64,000 nucleotides of DNA from assembly GCA_022711465.1 (NCBI GenBank), contig JAKLEZ010000012.1:62001-126000 (forward strand). Direction: 5' to 3'. Each line of letters begins with the position of its first letter. Positions within the stretch are counted from its first letter, which is position 1. The notes beneath the pieces were generated by a model. That model was not told where the DNA came from. It made no database searches and saw only the letters and a program-made list of their open reading frames with translations. A program made the translations under genes and the position numbers. The stretch is from Planctomycetota bacterium (GTDB lineage Bacteria > Planctomycetota > Phycisphaerae > UBA1845 > PWPN01). This document shows positions 11,946 through 20,203 of the stretch, piece by piece.

Positions 11946-12452
11946 TCAGATGCGGTCGGGCATGGGCACCAAGCCACATCGCTGGCCGAACAACCGGACG
12001 CCGATCCCCACCCGATCCCCTTCGCCGTTGGCATTGATCAGCAGCTCGGTGCGGACGATCAGTCCCTGTTGGGTAATCATTTGTCCGGAGCCCGGCTCGG
12101 GCCCGCGTTCGCGGATCGCGAGTTGGAAGGTGTAGCGCTGGCCGATCGCCACGCCGTAGCCGATGGGCACGACGCCGTACAGTCCGCCGTCGCCGAACTC
12201 GACGACATCGCCGACGATGCGGGCCGGCTGGGTATCGCTGACATCTTCGGGACAACTGAGCAAGGTCATCTCGCAGCGCAGGCTGCGCCGCCTCCCCTGC
12301 CGTTTCTCGTCGTCGGGGGTGGAGCGGACCCACTGGATCAGGCACGCTCGACGTGAAGCCGCGTTCTGGAGATCGGGGAAACCCGTATCTGCCTGGAACG
12401 GGGGCAGAGCGTACTCTGAAGAGCGTTGGTGGGATTGCTTAACCGCTGGCAT
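11946..12452 (-). CDS. PilZ-like domain protein
   Basis: A 168-aa soluble protein. Residues 54-59 (RRRSLR) match the RxxxR part of a PilZ cyclic-di-GMP site. The downstream FGDGGLYG stretch (about residues 85-92) sits where the (D/N)xSxxG motif should be but lacks the Ser, so nucleotide binding is doubtful. The remainder is beta-rich, consistent with a PilZ barrel. The start is decided by GGAGG at 12464-12460, 7 nt before the ATG at 12452; the frame is open upstream to 12725 but that part looks non-coding. It converges with lpd. Confidence 0.6.
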   Translation of the reverse strand: MPAVKQSHQRSSEYALPPFQADTGFPDLQNAASRRACLIQWVRSTPDDEKRQGRRRSLRCEMTLLSCPEDVSDTQPARIVGDVVEFGDGGLYGVVPIGYGVAIGQRYTFQLAIRERGPEPGSGQMITQQGLIVRTELLINANGEGDRVGIGVRLFGQRCGLVPMPDRI

Positions 12453-12915
12453 TACCTGGCCTCCGTGCTTCTTTCCCGAACAGGTTTCTCGCGGGGTGAC
12501 GCGTCCGCCGCGTTCGACCATGACCGCGTGTCCGGCTCCAAAGGACCGGTATTCTCGAACTGGTACCGTTTCCCCGGCGGCCACCCTCCAGGCCGACGGA
12601 CCTGTTGCTTGACTGGGACAGAACCTCGGGGATCGCGGACTGACGGCCGCTCCACACAGGCCCCACACGATTCCCACGAGTGACGTCACGGCCGTCCTTG
12701 GCCCGTGATGTCCGAATCCTCCCACGCAAATTGGCGTGACTTGGGCTGTGATTTCTCAGGTTAACTATACACCGCGGATTTCCGCCGGGTCGAGAAAAGT
12801 GAGGCAAAACAGATGAATTGCGTCATTTCTCGGTCGGTTGACCCTGAATCATGAGCCCGCTAGCCTGATATTCGGACGGTGTACCCGGGCGACTTGAGTG
12901 TTGACGAGATCAGGT
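12453..12915. other. 463-bp divergent intergenic region
   Basis: No convincing gene lies between the PilZ-like gene and mnmG. An AT-rich patch at about 12750-12775 contains a possible minus-strand promoter for the PilZ-like gene (TCGACC, 18 nt, TATAGT at 12769-12764). For mnmG a TTGACC occurs at 12838-12843 but the -10 at proper spacing (TAGCCT) is poor. Confidence 0.3.
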
Positions 12916-14742
12916 ATGGATTACGACGTGGTTGTGGTGGGTGGTGGACACGCGGGCACGGAGGCCGCCTGGGCCGCGGCGAGGATGGGGTGTGGAGCCG
13001 CTCTGGTCACGATGAGCGTGGCGGCCATCGGGCGGATGTCGTGCAATCCGGCGATCGGTGGCATTGGCAAGGGGCACATTGTCCGCGAGATTGACGCCTT
13101 AGGGGGTGTGATGGCCGTGGCCGCGGACGAGGGCGGGATTCAGTTCCGGGTGCTCAATCGAAGCAAGGGTCCGGCGGTCTGGGCCCCGCGGGCGCAGGCT
13201 GACCGGAGGCTGTACGCTGAAGCCGTTCAGGGGATGTTGTCCACGGCCGGCTCGTTGGACATCATCGAAGGCCTGGTTGAGGCGTTGGTGGTCGAGGCCG
13301 GTGTGGGCGGGGCGGGACGTCAACGGGCAGCCGGTGTTCGCCTGGCCGACGGGCGGCAACTTCAGTCCAGAGCGGTCGTTATCACCACGGGCACCTTCCT
13401 TCGCGGCCTGATGCATCGTGGTGCGCAGCAATGGGAAGGTGGCCGGATCGGTGAAGCGGCGGCGGTAGGGCTGAGCAAGAACCTCAGCCACCTTGGCTTC
13501 ACGCTTGGGCGCCTCAAGACTGGGACACCTCCACGGATTGACCGAGGGTCTATTGACTACACCGCGGTTACCGCGCAGCCGGCCGACGAACCTCCGGTGC
13601 CCTTTTCGTTTCTGACGCCAGCCATCACCCGGCCACAGATCCAGTGTTGGATCACCTCCACGAACGAACGGACGCACGCGATCATTCGCCGCAATATACA
13701 TCGGGCGCCGATGTACTCTGGGCAGATCAAGTCGCGGGGGCCGCGTTATTGTCCCAGCGTGGAGGACAAGGTGATGCGGTTTGCCGACAAGAACTCACAT
13801 CAAGTCTTTCTCGAGCCGGAGGGCTATGACAGTCCGCTGGTCTACTGCAACGGGATTCCGACCTCGCTGCCGTCCGATGTGCAGGATGCGATGATCCGCT
13901 CGATTACCGGGCTGGAGCGTGCCAGGATCATGCAATACGGGTATGCCGTGGAGTATGATTGGGTTCCCACCGACCAGATCGACGCCACGCTGGAGACCAA
14001 GCGGATCGCCGGTCTGTACCTGGCGGGGCAGATCAACGGGACGAGCGGCTACGAGGAGGCGGCGGGGCAGGGTCTCATGGCGGGCATCAACGCGGTGGCC
14101 CGGATCAGGGGTTGTGATCCGGTGGTACTCGGGCGTGATGAGGCCTACATCGGGGTGATGGTTGACGATCTGGTCACCAAGCCGCCTGACGAGCCGTACC
14201 GCATGTTCACGTCGCGGGCCGAGTACCGGCTGCACTTGCGAAGCGACAACGCCGACCAGCGGCTGACGCCCATCGGACGACGGATCGGCCTGGTAGACGA
14301 CCGTCGCTGGTCGGCATTCGAGGCCAAGCGGGCCAGCATTGAGCTCCTGGCGGCGGCGCTGAAGGCTACGCGGCTGGACGGGGCCTCACTGGCGGAGTGG
14401 CTTCGGCGGCCTCAGGTTCGTCTAGCGGAGCTGGGCGTACGCGTGCCCGAGTTGGCCGTGGGCGACTATCCAGCCGCAGTCCGCGAAGCGGTGGAGATCG
14501 AGGCCCGATACGCCGGTTACCTGGAACGTGAGCACCGGCTGATCGAGCGATATCGGCACCTTGAGTCGCGGTGTATTCCCGCGGGGCTCGACTATGACAC
14601 GCTGACGGAATTGCGTTTCGAGGCCCGCGAGAAGTTCTCCCGATTCCGTCCCCGGAACCTGGGTCAAGCGGCCCGTATCAGCGGGATCAGCCCGGCGGAC
14701 ATCACCACGCTGGCGTTGTATGTGGCGAGGCCGGTGCGATGA
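12916..14742 (+). CDS. mnmG: tRNA uridine-5-carboxymethylaminomethyl modification enzyme MnmG
   Basis: A 608-aa FAD protein that with MnmE installs the (carboxymethyl)aminomethyl group on wobble U34 of several tRNAs. Visible motifs are the FAD-binding VVGGGHAGTEAA near the start, SCNPAIGGIGKGH, the RSKGPAVWAPRAQ segment with a characteristic Arg-rich substrate loop, the second FAD contact GQINGTSGYEEAAGQG, and the C-terminal helical domain. The length fits the family. A GTG at 12898 would add six residues. No mnmE or rsmG neighbour is present, unlike the common gidA-gidB pairing. Confidence 0.94.
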   Translation: MDYDVVVVGGGHAGTEAAWAAARMGCGAALVTMSVAAIGRMSCNPAIGGIGKGHIVREIDALGGVMAVAADEGGIQFRVLNRSKGPAVWAPRAQADRRLYAEAVQGMLSTAGSLDIIEGLVEALVVEAGVGGAGRQRAAGVRLADGRQLQSRAVVITTGTFLRGLMHRGAQQWEGGRIGEAAAVGLSKNLSHLGFTLGRLKTGTPPRIDRGSIDYTAVTAQPADEPPVPFSFLTPAITRPQIQCWITSTNERTHAIIRRNIHRAPMYSGQIKSRGPRYCPSVEDKVMRFADKNSHQVFLEPEGYDSPLVYCNGIPTSLPSDVQDAMIRSITGLERARIMQYGYAVEYDWVPTDQIDATLETKRIAGLYLAGQINGTSGYEEAAGQGLMAGINAVARIRGCDPVVLGRDEAYIGVMVDDLVTKPPDEPYRMFTSRAEYRLHLRSDNADQRLTPIGRRIGLVDDRRWSAFEAKRASIELLAAALKATRLDGASLAEWLRRPQVRLAELGVRVPELAVGDYPAAVREAVEIEARYAGYLEREHRLIERYRHLESRCIPAGLDYDTLTELRFEAREKFSRFRPRNLGQAARISGISPADITTLALYVARPVR

Positions 14743-14841
14743 GCCGGACAAGCCAGCGGAGATGACTTAAGTACACTGTCAGATGAACGGATCAGCTGCC
14801 GGTTGGCTGGTGGGGCAGCTGGGGGCAAGGGTTCTGCGGCA

Positions 14842-14870
14842 GTGACATGGAACGTGGAGGTGGCTATACT
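14842..14870 (+). promoter_or_regulatory. candidate promoter of the prepilin-like gene
   Basis: GTGACA (14842-14847), 17 nt, TATACT (14865-14870), each 5/6 to the sigma-70 consensus. It implies a leader of about 110 nt. Confidence 0.55.
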
Positions 14871-14985
14871 AGGTTTGACCCGTTCGATGGCAGCTGTTCG
14901 ATCGGTGTCGGGTTGGCGTGCGGGGCGGGGGTCGAGTCTCACGATTGGCTCACTGGGAACGTAGCAGGCGAAGGATGGTGATGCG

Positions 14986-15852
14986 ATGCGTTCTCGAACG
15001 GTACAAACGATTGCCTTTGTCACCCGTCCGGCATTCACGCTGATTGAGATTCTGGTGGTCGTGGCGATCATTGCGTTGCTGATTGCCGTATTGATGCCCT
15101 CGCTGGGGCGTGCGCGGGCGGCTGCTCGCAACACGCAATGCCTGAGCAACGAGCACCAGTTTGGCGTGGCGATTGCGGCATATGCCACGAGCAACCGGGA
15201 CTGGGTTCCCCGGGGCAGCAACCAGTTCGAGATCAACTGGACGATGCTGGTGGTGAAGATGTTGGGCGACCGCCGGCCGTACGCCAACTGCAACGAAGTC
15301 CCGGTGGCCAAGCAAGGCGTATTTCAGTGTCCGGAGCGGAGCAAGGCTATTGCGAGTCCGTTTCTCGACTATGTGGTGAACGCCCTGGATTTTGACCGTG
15401 TCTCAAGGCCTGCCGGCCAGGAGGGCCAATGGATCGAAGCCAAGATGTCCAATCTTGGCAAGGTGAAGCAGCCGACGGAGACCATCTTTCTGACGGACGC
15501 GGAGTATGAGGACCGGAACGTCGAGGGGCTTGGTCCTTCTTTGGTCACCTGCCGGAGGAACTACGAGAACGGCCAAGCGAGCGCGAATGGCATTGACGCG
15601 ATGGACACGTGGCTGGGGGAACACCTACCCGAGGGTAATGGGGCGGTGAACATCAACGACAGTCCCGGGACGAGGCGGGTAGCGCGGAAGATGCATCTTG
15701 GTCGCTTCACGAACGCGGTGTTTTTTGACGCCCATGCCGCGTCGGTGCCCTTGGCTCCGCGGGAGTGGGCGGACATGGACAAGTACGGTTACTGGCTGAA
15801 GCGTTTCGGCGTCCGGAATGCCGACCGGGTGAAGGCGATGCCGATGAGGTGA
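14986..15852 (+). CDS. type II-pseudopilin-like (prepilin N-terminal methylation) protein
   Basis: A 288-aa protein with a prepilin signature AFTLIEILVVVAIIALLI at residues about 16-33. A basic leader comes before it and an amphipathic helix after it (SLGRARAAARNTQCLSN). The residue before Phe is Ala, not the usual Gly of the prepilin peptidase site. The C-terminus has the H-x9-D-type motif typical of the abundant DUF1559-like prepilin family of Planctomycetes (HLGRFTNAVFFDAHA). These proteins are membrane-anchored with a large external domain and their role is poorly known. The gene is followed within 13 bp by the DUF362 gene and probably cotranscribed. Confidence 0.85.
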   Translation: MRSRTVQTIAFVTRPAFTLIEILVVVAIIALLIAVLMPSLGRARAAARNTQCLSNEHQFGVAIAAYATSNRDWVPRGSNQFEINWTMLVVKMLGDRRPYANCNEVPVAKQGVFQCPERSKAIASPFLDYVVNALDFDRVSRPAGQEGQWIEAKMSNLGKVKQPTETIFLTDAEYEDRNVEGLGPSLVTCRRNYENGQASANGIDAMDTWLGEHLPEGNGAVNINDSPGTRRVARKMHLGRFTNAVFFDAHAASVPLAPREWADMDKYGYWLKRFGVRNADRVKAMPMR

Positions 15853-15865
15853 GACGGGTTAGCCG

Positions 15866-18800
15866 GTGTTGCGGAGTAGATGGAAGTCCCTCCCTGGAAG
15901 TGGAATGGGATTCTGTATGGGTTATGAGCCGAACGAGCACGGGGCGTGCCCGCATCGACGAGGTCGTGGGCGGCCGGTTGTGCATTCTCCTCGGGTCGCG
16001 GACCCAGCCCCGGCCGGACGTGCGGCGACGGGTCGGTTGGGTTTGGTCCTGAGGCTGTGGGGATGGACCTGGTTTGTCCTGTTCCGCAACCGATTTGCGA
16101 TTGCGATCGCCTCGTTGGTATGGCTGATCTGGCGGAGTGGCGTGCAGCCGAGGCGGATGGCCTACCCCTGCCAGCAGGCTGCGGCCGCCAATCTTGGCGC
16201 CCTGGCGGTGCTGGTGGTTCCGATTCTGGCTCGCCGGAGGATGCAGCGGGTGGGGGATGATCCCTGGCGGAGGGTTCGACTGGCGACGGGATCGGTGGCT
16301 CTGGCGAGCGTTCTCTTCGTACTGGTTTCTGCCGGGGTGAACGTGTACTCGAACGACAAGGAGGTGGCGGCCGCCGGTGTCCAATTGCCGCCGCCTCGGA
16401 CCTCGATACCGGAGCCGACCACGGTGGCCATTGTCCAGGATGTCGGTGAGCCGCTGGCGAATGCCGAGGTTGAGGGGATGGTTCGGAGGGCGGTGGGGTT
16501 GGCGGGCGGCCTGGGGAGCATTGTGCAACCGGGCCAAACGGTGGTGATCAAGCCGAATCTGGTGGAGACCCTGGCCCCGGCGGGTGACGGCATCACCACG
16601 GATCCGCGGGTGGTGCGAGCCGTGGTACGGCTGGTCCAGGAGGCCGGGGCGGGGCGGATAGTGATCGCGGAAGGCACCGCCAGCTCGCGGGACAACGAAG
16701 ACACGTCGCGGCGGGTGACCTGGAAGGCGTTCAAGGACTCCGGCTACGACGCGAACGGTGATCGCCTTGATGACGAGACCGGGGTGGAGCTCTACGACCT
16801 CAATGACACTGGAGGCCTGGACAAGCACGATGTGAGCCGGGTGTCGGAGGTCACGATCCCGAACGGGGTGATTCGGACGAAGTACTGGGTTCCCCGAATG
16901 CTGCTCAAGCCGGCGGACGGCGGCTTCTGTGACGTACTGATCAGTGTGCCGGTCCTGAAGAACCACGGCAACGGCGCTGTCACGCTGGCGATGAAGAATC
17001 GCGTGGGCTGCGCCCCGAGCGACATTTATCACGCCACGTTTGCCCCATACACGCAGCAGATGAAGTGGTCCCTGGTTCACACCACTTCGGGCGGTTTTGG
17101 GCGGACGGTGGTGGACGGTGGCGACTATCCGGTTCCCGCGGCGACGAACGTCGAGAACTACGTTGTCCAGTACACGATCGTGGATCTCAACCTGGTCCGG
17201 CCGAACGATTTTGCGGTGGTGGACGGGTTGGTGGGCATCACCAACGGGCCGGTGGGCGACGGCGGCGTGGTGACCAAGGCGTCGCCGGCGCGGAAGTTCA
17301 TCATGGCCGGTCGCGACTCGGTGGCGGTTGACGCCATCGGCTCGTTGACCATGGGCTACGATCCGACGCAGGTAGGCCACATCGCCTGGGCGGACAATCG
17401 TGCTTTGGGCACGGACACGACCGCGCTGATCACGGTGGTGGGCGATCATGTGGCCGCGGTTCGAATGGACTTTCCCAACCGCGGCGAGTCGGTAGCAGCG
17501 GAGAAGAGCTCGCCCTGGCTGGACAGTGTTTCGTTGGACGAAGGCCAGACGGTCGCGGGCACGATCAGGGTGACCGGCTCCGGCGCCGGCGACAACAACG
17601 GTCTGGCCAAGGCGGAGCTGGTGGTCAAGGCCAGGAGACCGAATCTGCTTGTCAACGGTGATTTCGAGACTGGGGATGCCACCGGCTGGGCGGGTTGGGA
17701 ATCGCCTTGGGGCGGTCCGTTCGTTCGCGATTTCGCGGATACCGAGGTGGGGCATCAGGGCAGCTTCTGTCTGAAGCTTGGGGGCTCCTCGACGACGGGG
17801 AGCTTCGGCGTCCACCAGCAGGTAACGGTCGAGCCGGGCAAGACCTATCGCGTTGACGCCTCCTGGCGCGGGCAGAAGACCGGGTCCTTGAACTGGTTCG
17901 AGATTCTGCTGCTGGACGGTCCCTTTGACATTGACCAGGCCGACAGTGGCGGCGAGCCGGTGGTGCGTACCAACTACATGTACGCGTACGACAACCTGAT
18001 CGGCACGGGTCTGGGAGGGAACGTCGGAGCGACCTTCGGCTGGCTCTGGGCTCACAGCCAGGACGGCACGAAGTACGACTACAACAGCCGCCACGGGGAA
18101 CGCACCGCCACCGGGAACATCCTGACGGTGGTGCTCAAGGCCGGCAACACCGGAGAGGGTGGAGCGGGTGTGGCCGCGTGGTTCGACGACGTCTCGCTGG
18201 TCGAGGTGACCGAGGAGCAGGTCGTGGCCAGCGTGCGGGAGGCGCAGGATCCCTTCCACTTGGAGTGGGACACGAGCACGCTGCCGCCGGGCGATTACAC
18301 GGCCACGGTCACGGTCTACGATGCGGCGATGAACGAAGCCGCGATCAGCCGCGGCGTCACAGTGGCTCCGCCGCTGGCGCCGCTGATCGCGATTGAGCCC
18401 GCGGCGTTCAGCCACACGTTCAGGTTTGGTGAGAGTCCTCCCGACGACACCTTCACGGTGAGGAATGCGGGAATCGGGACGCTGAGTTACGAGATCTGGT
18501 CGGACGCCTCGTGGGTGGTTCTTTCGTCCACCCGCGGCGAATCGACGGGCGATGCCGACCCTATCACCATCCATTACGATCTGACCGGGGTCGGCGCAGG
18601 CCCACAGACTGCCACTTTGTTGATCACGGACCCCGCGGCCTACAACGACCGGCAGGTCCTCACCATCAAGCTGGACATCACCACGGTCAAGTCGGACTTC
18701 GACCGGGACGGCGACGTGGATTTGGACGACTGGGGCCGATTGCAGGCATGCCTGACCGGCATCGGCGTGGTCCAGACCGATCCAGTCTGTGAGAACGCAA

Positions 18801-18901
18801 AGTTGGACGACGACGAGGACGTTGACAAGAACGACGCGGCCCTGCTGACGCAGTGTCTTAGCGGAGCGGGTCTTCCGGCGGATCCGGACTGCATGGACTG
18901 A
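15866..18901 (+). CDS. membrane-anchored DUF362 protein with BACON-like and dockerin-like C-terminus
   Basis: A roughly 1011-aa multi-domain protein. Three hydrophobic segments occur near residues 47-75, 85-102 and 122-140, with the conserved-looking QPRRMAYPCQQAAAAN between the first two. A DUF362 domain spans about 185-540 (VVIKPNLVE, PVLKNHGNGAVTLAMKN, GRDSVAVDAIG). A carbohydrate-binding-like segment starts near 592 (NLLVNGDFETG), a BACON-like beta domain near 840, and a two-repeat Ca-binding dockerin-like tail near 943-1011. I see no ferredoxin-type Cys cluster. The start is uncertain: GTG at 15866, or ATG at 15905 or 15917. Function unknown; the export topology implies an outside role for the DUF362 part. 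Confidence 0.8.
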   Translation: MLRSRWKSLPGSGMGFCMGYEPNEHGACPHRRGRGRPVVHSPRVADPAPAGRAATGRLGLVLRLWGWTWFVLFRNRFAIAIASLVWLIWRSGVQPRRMAYPCQQAAAANLGALAVLVVPILARRRMQRVGDDPWRRVRLATGSVALASVLFVLVSAGVNVYSNDKEVAAAGVQLPPPRTSIPEPTTVAIVQDVGEPLANAEVEGMVRRAVGLAGGLGSIVQPGQTVVIKPNLVETLAPAGDGITTDPRVVRAVVRLVQEAGAGRIVIAEGTASSRDNEDTSRRVTWKAFKDSGYDANGDRLDDETGVELYDLNDTGGLDKHDVSRVSEVTIPNGVIRTKYWVPRMLLKPADGGFCDVLISVPVLKNHGNGAVTLAMKNRVGCAPSDIYHATFAPYTQQMKWSLVHTTSGGFGRTVVDGGDYPVPAATNVENYVVQYTIVDLNLVRPNDFAVVDGLVGITNGPVGDGGVVTKASPARKFIMAGRDSVAVDAIGSLTMGYDPTQVGHIAWADNRALGTDTTALITVVGDHVAAVRMDFPNRGESVAAEKSSPWLDSVSLDEGQTVAGTIRVTGSGAGDNNGLAKAELVVKARRPNLLVNGDFETGDATGWAGWESPWGGPFVRDFADTEVGHQGSFCLKLGGSSTTGSFGVHQQVTVEPGKTYRVDASWRGQKTGSLNWFEILLLDGPFDIDQADSGGEPVVRTNYMYAYDNLIGTGLGGNVGATFGWLWAHSQDGTKYDYNSRHGERTATGNILTVVLKAGNTGEGGAGVAAWFDDVSLVEVTEEQVVASVREAQDPFHLEWDTSTLPPGDYTATVTVYDAAMNEAAISRGVTVAPPLAPLIAIEPAAFSHTFRFGESPPDDTFTVRNAGIGTLSYEIWSDASWVVLSSTRGESTGDADPITIHYDLTGVGAGPQTATLLITDPAAYNDRQVLTIKLDITTVKSDFDRDGDVDLDDWGRLQACLTGIGVVQTDPVCENAKLDDDEDVDKNDAALLTQCLSGAGLPADPDCMD

Positions 18902-18970
18902 CCCCGACTCGCTGAATGGTGGAGTCAATCGAAGCCGGCGCCCAGGGTGTAGACCGAGGTCTGACGCGTT

Positions 18971-20170
18971 TCATTTCCCTGGCGGGCCCGGCGGCCTGCC
19001 GTGCGTGTGGCCGCCGAGGGTCGCTCCCCGATCGAAGCGAGGCTCTTTCTCCAGTGCTTCCAGGATGGGCATTCGGCCGTAGCTGGGGTGGTTGAACCAG
19101 CTGTCGTTGGCGAACGGCGGCGTGTCGGCGTGGTAGATCCAGTTCATTTGGGCGAAGAGCGGATCGCCCCAGTAGCGTGGGTGAGCCGGGTTGAATCGCC
19201 GGAGGATCTCGAGGTTGAGGTCGCGGTGACGTTCCGGTGTGACGGGCGGGTAGCTCTTGTCGTCGTGGTTGTCGGGAAAGGCTCCGCCCTCGGTGCCGAG
19301 GATGGGAATCGGGTGTGGCAGGTACCTGGCCATCAGGTACTGGAGCAGTTCGACGCCGAGGTAGGTGGTATTGTCTTTCATGAGCGAGTCGAAACGGTCC
19401 TGCCGAGTTGCGTGGGGCAGGTTCTTCTCGGGATTGAAGGGGTAGTCGATCGGCCGGTTGAGGGGCCCGCAGTGGACGCCGAAGGCGCAACCCGCGAAGG
19501 CCTGTGCGATCGTGTCCATCTTGGCGAAGGTCTTGAAGCAATCGTCCCACCACTGGCCGGCGTTTCGCCCGTCGTTGCCGCCGACGCTCATGGCGTAGAA
19601 GACGGGGATGCCGCCCTCTTCGGCGATCAGCCGGCGGGCCCTGAGCCACTGTATGCACAGCCGCGCCGCGCGATTGCCCTTGTCCCACTCTCCCTCCGAC
19701 CATTCCAAGTTCAGGTTGGGCTCATTGCCGGCCTCGATGTAGTGTGCGCCGGCCTTCACGTAGGCCTGAACCAGCTTACGGAACTTGGTCTCCTCGTCGC
19801 CCGGGCGCGGGTAATGTGGGCTGGGCCGATCGACGTACAGCCGGACCACCGGTTCGACACCCTGGCGACGTGCGGCCTCGACCACGTCGAGCTTGTCAGC
19901 CCCGCAGGCCAGCACCTTGAACCAGGTGAATCCGTAGCGACTGCGTAACTCCTTGAAGAACTCGTCGGGTTGTTTCGGTTTCCAGGAGCAGTTCGGGTTG
20001 TCGTGGATGCCCCAGCCGGTATCCGGCGCCGGAGGGCGGGGATAGTCGGCGAGTGCTTTCCAGGGTGAGCTCACGGTCGTCGAAGATCCGGGGCGGGATT
20101 CGGCGGTGGCGGCGGCCAGCCCGAGCACGGAAACCACGCACCATGCGATGATGGAGTAGCCGTTGGCCAT
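18971..20170 (-). CDS. secreted glycosidase-like (TIM-barrel, clan GH-A style) protein
   Basis: A 399-aa protein with a signal peptide (residues 1-25). The pattern is that of a clan A retaining glycoside hydrolase. An acid/base Glu is likely E150 in IEAGNEPNL and the nucleophile is likely E294 in ILGTEGGAFP. Trp/Tyr-rich stretches fit a sugar cleft. I cannot assign a GH family number. GGAG lies 5 nt before the ATG. It follows the BACON-dockerin gene by 33 bp on the same strand, so the two probably form an operon for extracellular polysaccharide handling. It lacks its own dockerin-like tail. Confidence 0.65.
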   Translation of the reverse strand: MANGYSIIAWCVVSVLGLAAATAESRPGSSTTVSSPWKALADYPRPPAPDTGWGIHDNPNCSWKPKQPDEFFKELRSRYGFTWFKVLACGADKLDVVEAARRQGVEPVVRLYVDRPSPHYPRPGDEETKFRKLVQAYVKAGAHYIEAGNEPNLNLEWSEGEWDKGNRAARLCIQWLRARRLIAEEGGIPVFYAMSVGGNDGRNAGQWWDDCFKTFAKMDTIAQAFAGCAFGVHCGPLNRPIDYPFNPEKNLPHATRQDRFDSLMKDNTTYLGVELLQYLMARYLPHPIPILGTEGGAFPDNHDDKSYPPVTPERHRDLNLEILRRFNPAHPRYWGDPLFAQMNWIYHADTPPFANDSWFNHPSYGRMPILEALEKEPRFDRGATLGGHTHGRPPGPPGK

Positions 20171-20203
20171 GGTGTCTCCGGTCGGGCCGCGCCGTGCCCG
20201 GTT

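Noticed and set aside
15707..18928. 1073-codon open frame on the minus strand opposite the DUF362 gene
   Set aside because: It is a mirror of a GC-rich plus-strand gene: its composition is Arg/His/Pro-rich with no domain, while the plus strand shows clear domains.
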